Under the pieces are notes generated by a model that saw only the letters and a program-made list of their open reading frames with translations, ran no database searches and was not told the origin of the DNA. A DNA stretch of 64,000 bases from Paraburkholderia phytofirmans PsJN (lineage in GTDB: Bacteria > Pseudomonadota > Gammaproteobacteria > Burkholderiales > Burkholderiaceae): contig NC_010681.1 in assembly GCF_000020125.1 (NCBI RefSeq), forward strand, positions 2,046,001 to 2,110,000, written 5' to 3'. Shown one piece after another: positions 63,658 to 64,000 of the stretch. Both the position numbers and the translations under genes were made by a program. Within the stretch, counting starts at the first letter, position 1, and each line of letters starts with the position of its first letter.

Positions 63658-64000
63658 TCAGAGCGTGGCGCCGCCGATCGGGCGGTTGCAGGCACACTGC
63701 TCGTCCGTTTGCAGGGCGTCCAGAATCCGCAGCACTTCTTCCGGATTGCGGCCCACGTTCAGGTTGTTCACCGACACATGCTGGATCGTGTTGTCCGGAT
63801 CGATGATAAAGGTGGCGCGCAACGCGACACCCGCTTCCTGGTCGCGCACACCGAGCTGGTCGATCAGCTCGCCCTTCACGTCGCCGAAGGCATAGTGATT
63901 GAGCTTGTTCAGGTCCTTGAGCTCACGGCGCCATGCCAGCTTCACGAATTCATTGTCGACGCTGCCGCCCATCAACACCGCGTCGCGGTCTTCAAAATCC
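63658..64000 (-). CDS. AhpC-type peroxiredoxin, C-terminal part (runs off the right edge)
   Basis: The last 113 residues of a minus-strand peroxiredoxin; the peroxidatic cysteine lies beyond the window. The visible part includes SVDNEFVKLAWRRELKDLNKL, FGDVKGELIDQLGV, ATFIIDPDNTIQHVSVNNLNVGRN and EEVLRILDALQTDEQCACN, which fits AhpC proteins of the mycobacterial AhpC/AhpD type, including the resolving cysteines in CACN. It removes hydroperoxides. An AhpD partner, if present, would probably be nearby but is not in the window. Confidence 0.9.
   Translation of the reverse strand, partial: DFEDRDAVLMGGSVDNEFVKLAWRRELKDLNKLNHYAFGDVKGELIDQLGVRDQEAGVALRATFIIDPDNTIQHVSVNNLNVGRNPEEVLRILDALQTDEQCACNRPIGGATL

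Noticed and set aside
1..64000. Prophage, insertion sequence, integron or toxin-antitoxin modules
   Set aside because: No transposase, integrase, capsid or toxin motifs were found on either strand.

Overview
The window is 64 kb of GC-rich, densely coding chromosome from a beta-proteobacterium of the Burkholderia/Paraburkholderia group. The evidence is gene order and protein type: ffs-dnaX-ybaB-recR, surE-pcm-nlpD-rpoS, a phaC-phaA-phaB-phaR polyhydroxyalkanoate cluster with a separate bktB-type thiolase, and a Ku plus PE-LIG-POL LigD pair. No prophage, insertion sequence, CRISPR array, tRNA or rRNA was seen. The species is not determined.

Layout. 1-3.0 kb: the N-terminal part of a MerR regulator, rho and trxA (all minus strand), then the 4.5S SRP RNA. 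3.2-7.2 kb: dnaX, ybaB and recR (replication and recombination). 7.3-11.7 kb: a duplicated hairpin repeat, a class III CoA-transferase and a three-gene ABC importer (binding protein, ATPase, permease). 11.9-12.8 kb: a quinone-oxidoreductase-like enzyme. 13.1-19.3 kb: surE-pcm-nlpD-rpoS, a PolB-like exonuclease and rlmD. 19.5-22.5 kb: bamD, with rluD-pgeF diverging from it. 23.1-33.0 kb: phaCAB, phaR, dusC, rimO, a PfkB sugar kinase and bktB. 33.0-36.7 kb: a secreted unknown protein, a cystathionine beta-lyase, two small membrane proteins and serB. 36.8-37.1 kb: an imperfect 50-bp tandem repeat array. 37.3-42.9 kb: a cytochrome P450, ku, ligD and a small hydrophilic protein. 42.9-45.0 kb: a divergent LysR/oxidoreductase pair. 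45.4-50.9 kb: a secreted unknown, a FetAB-type ABC system, an AsmA-family protein with a tiny coupled ORF, and an unknown. 51.4-55.6 kb: a three-gene two-component cluster. 55.7-64 kb: mscL, a threonine-dehydratase-like enzyme, argE, mfd, ispD-ispF and the C-terminal part of an AhpC-type peroxiredoxin.

How the genes work together. The pha genes condense two acetyl-CoA (PhaA), reduce the product (PhaB) and polymerise it (PhaC) under PhaR control; BktB can supply longer 3-ketoacyl-CoA units. SurE, Pcm, NlpD and RpoS form the classical stationary-phase and repair neighbourhood. Ku and LigD form a two-protein end-joining system. IspD and IspF are two steps of the MEP isoprenoid pathway. The histidine kinase, the small receiver and the hybrid kinase probably form one signalling pathway.

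Most of the window is conserved housekeeping DNA. The less explained parts are the 50-bp repeat array before the P450, the tandem hairpin repeat before the CoA-transferase, -10-like TACAAT boxes placed so that dnaX and surE messages would be leaderless, and several small or secreted proteins of unknown function. No undescribed multi-gene system could be demonstrated from the sequence alone.
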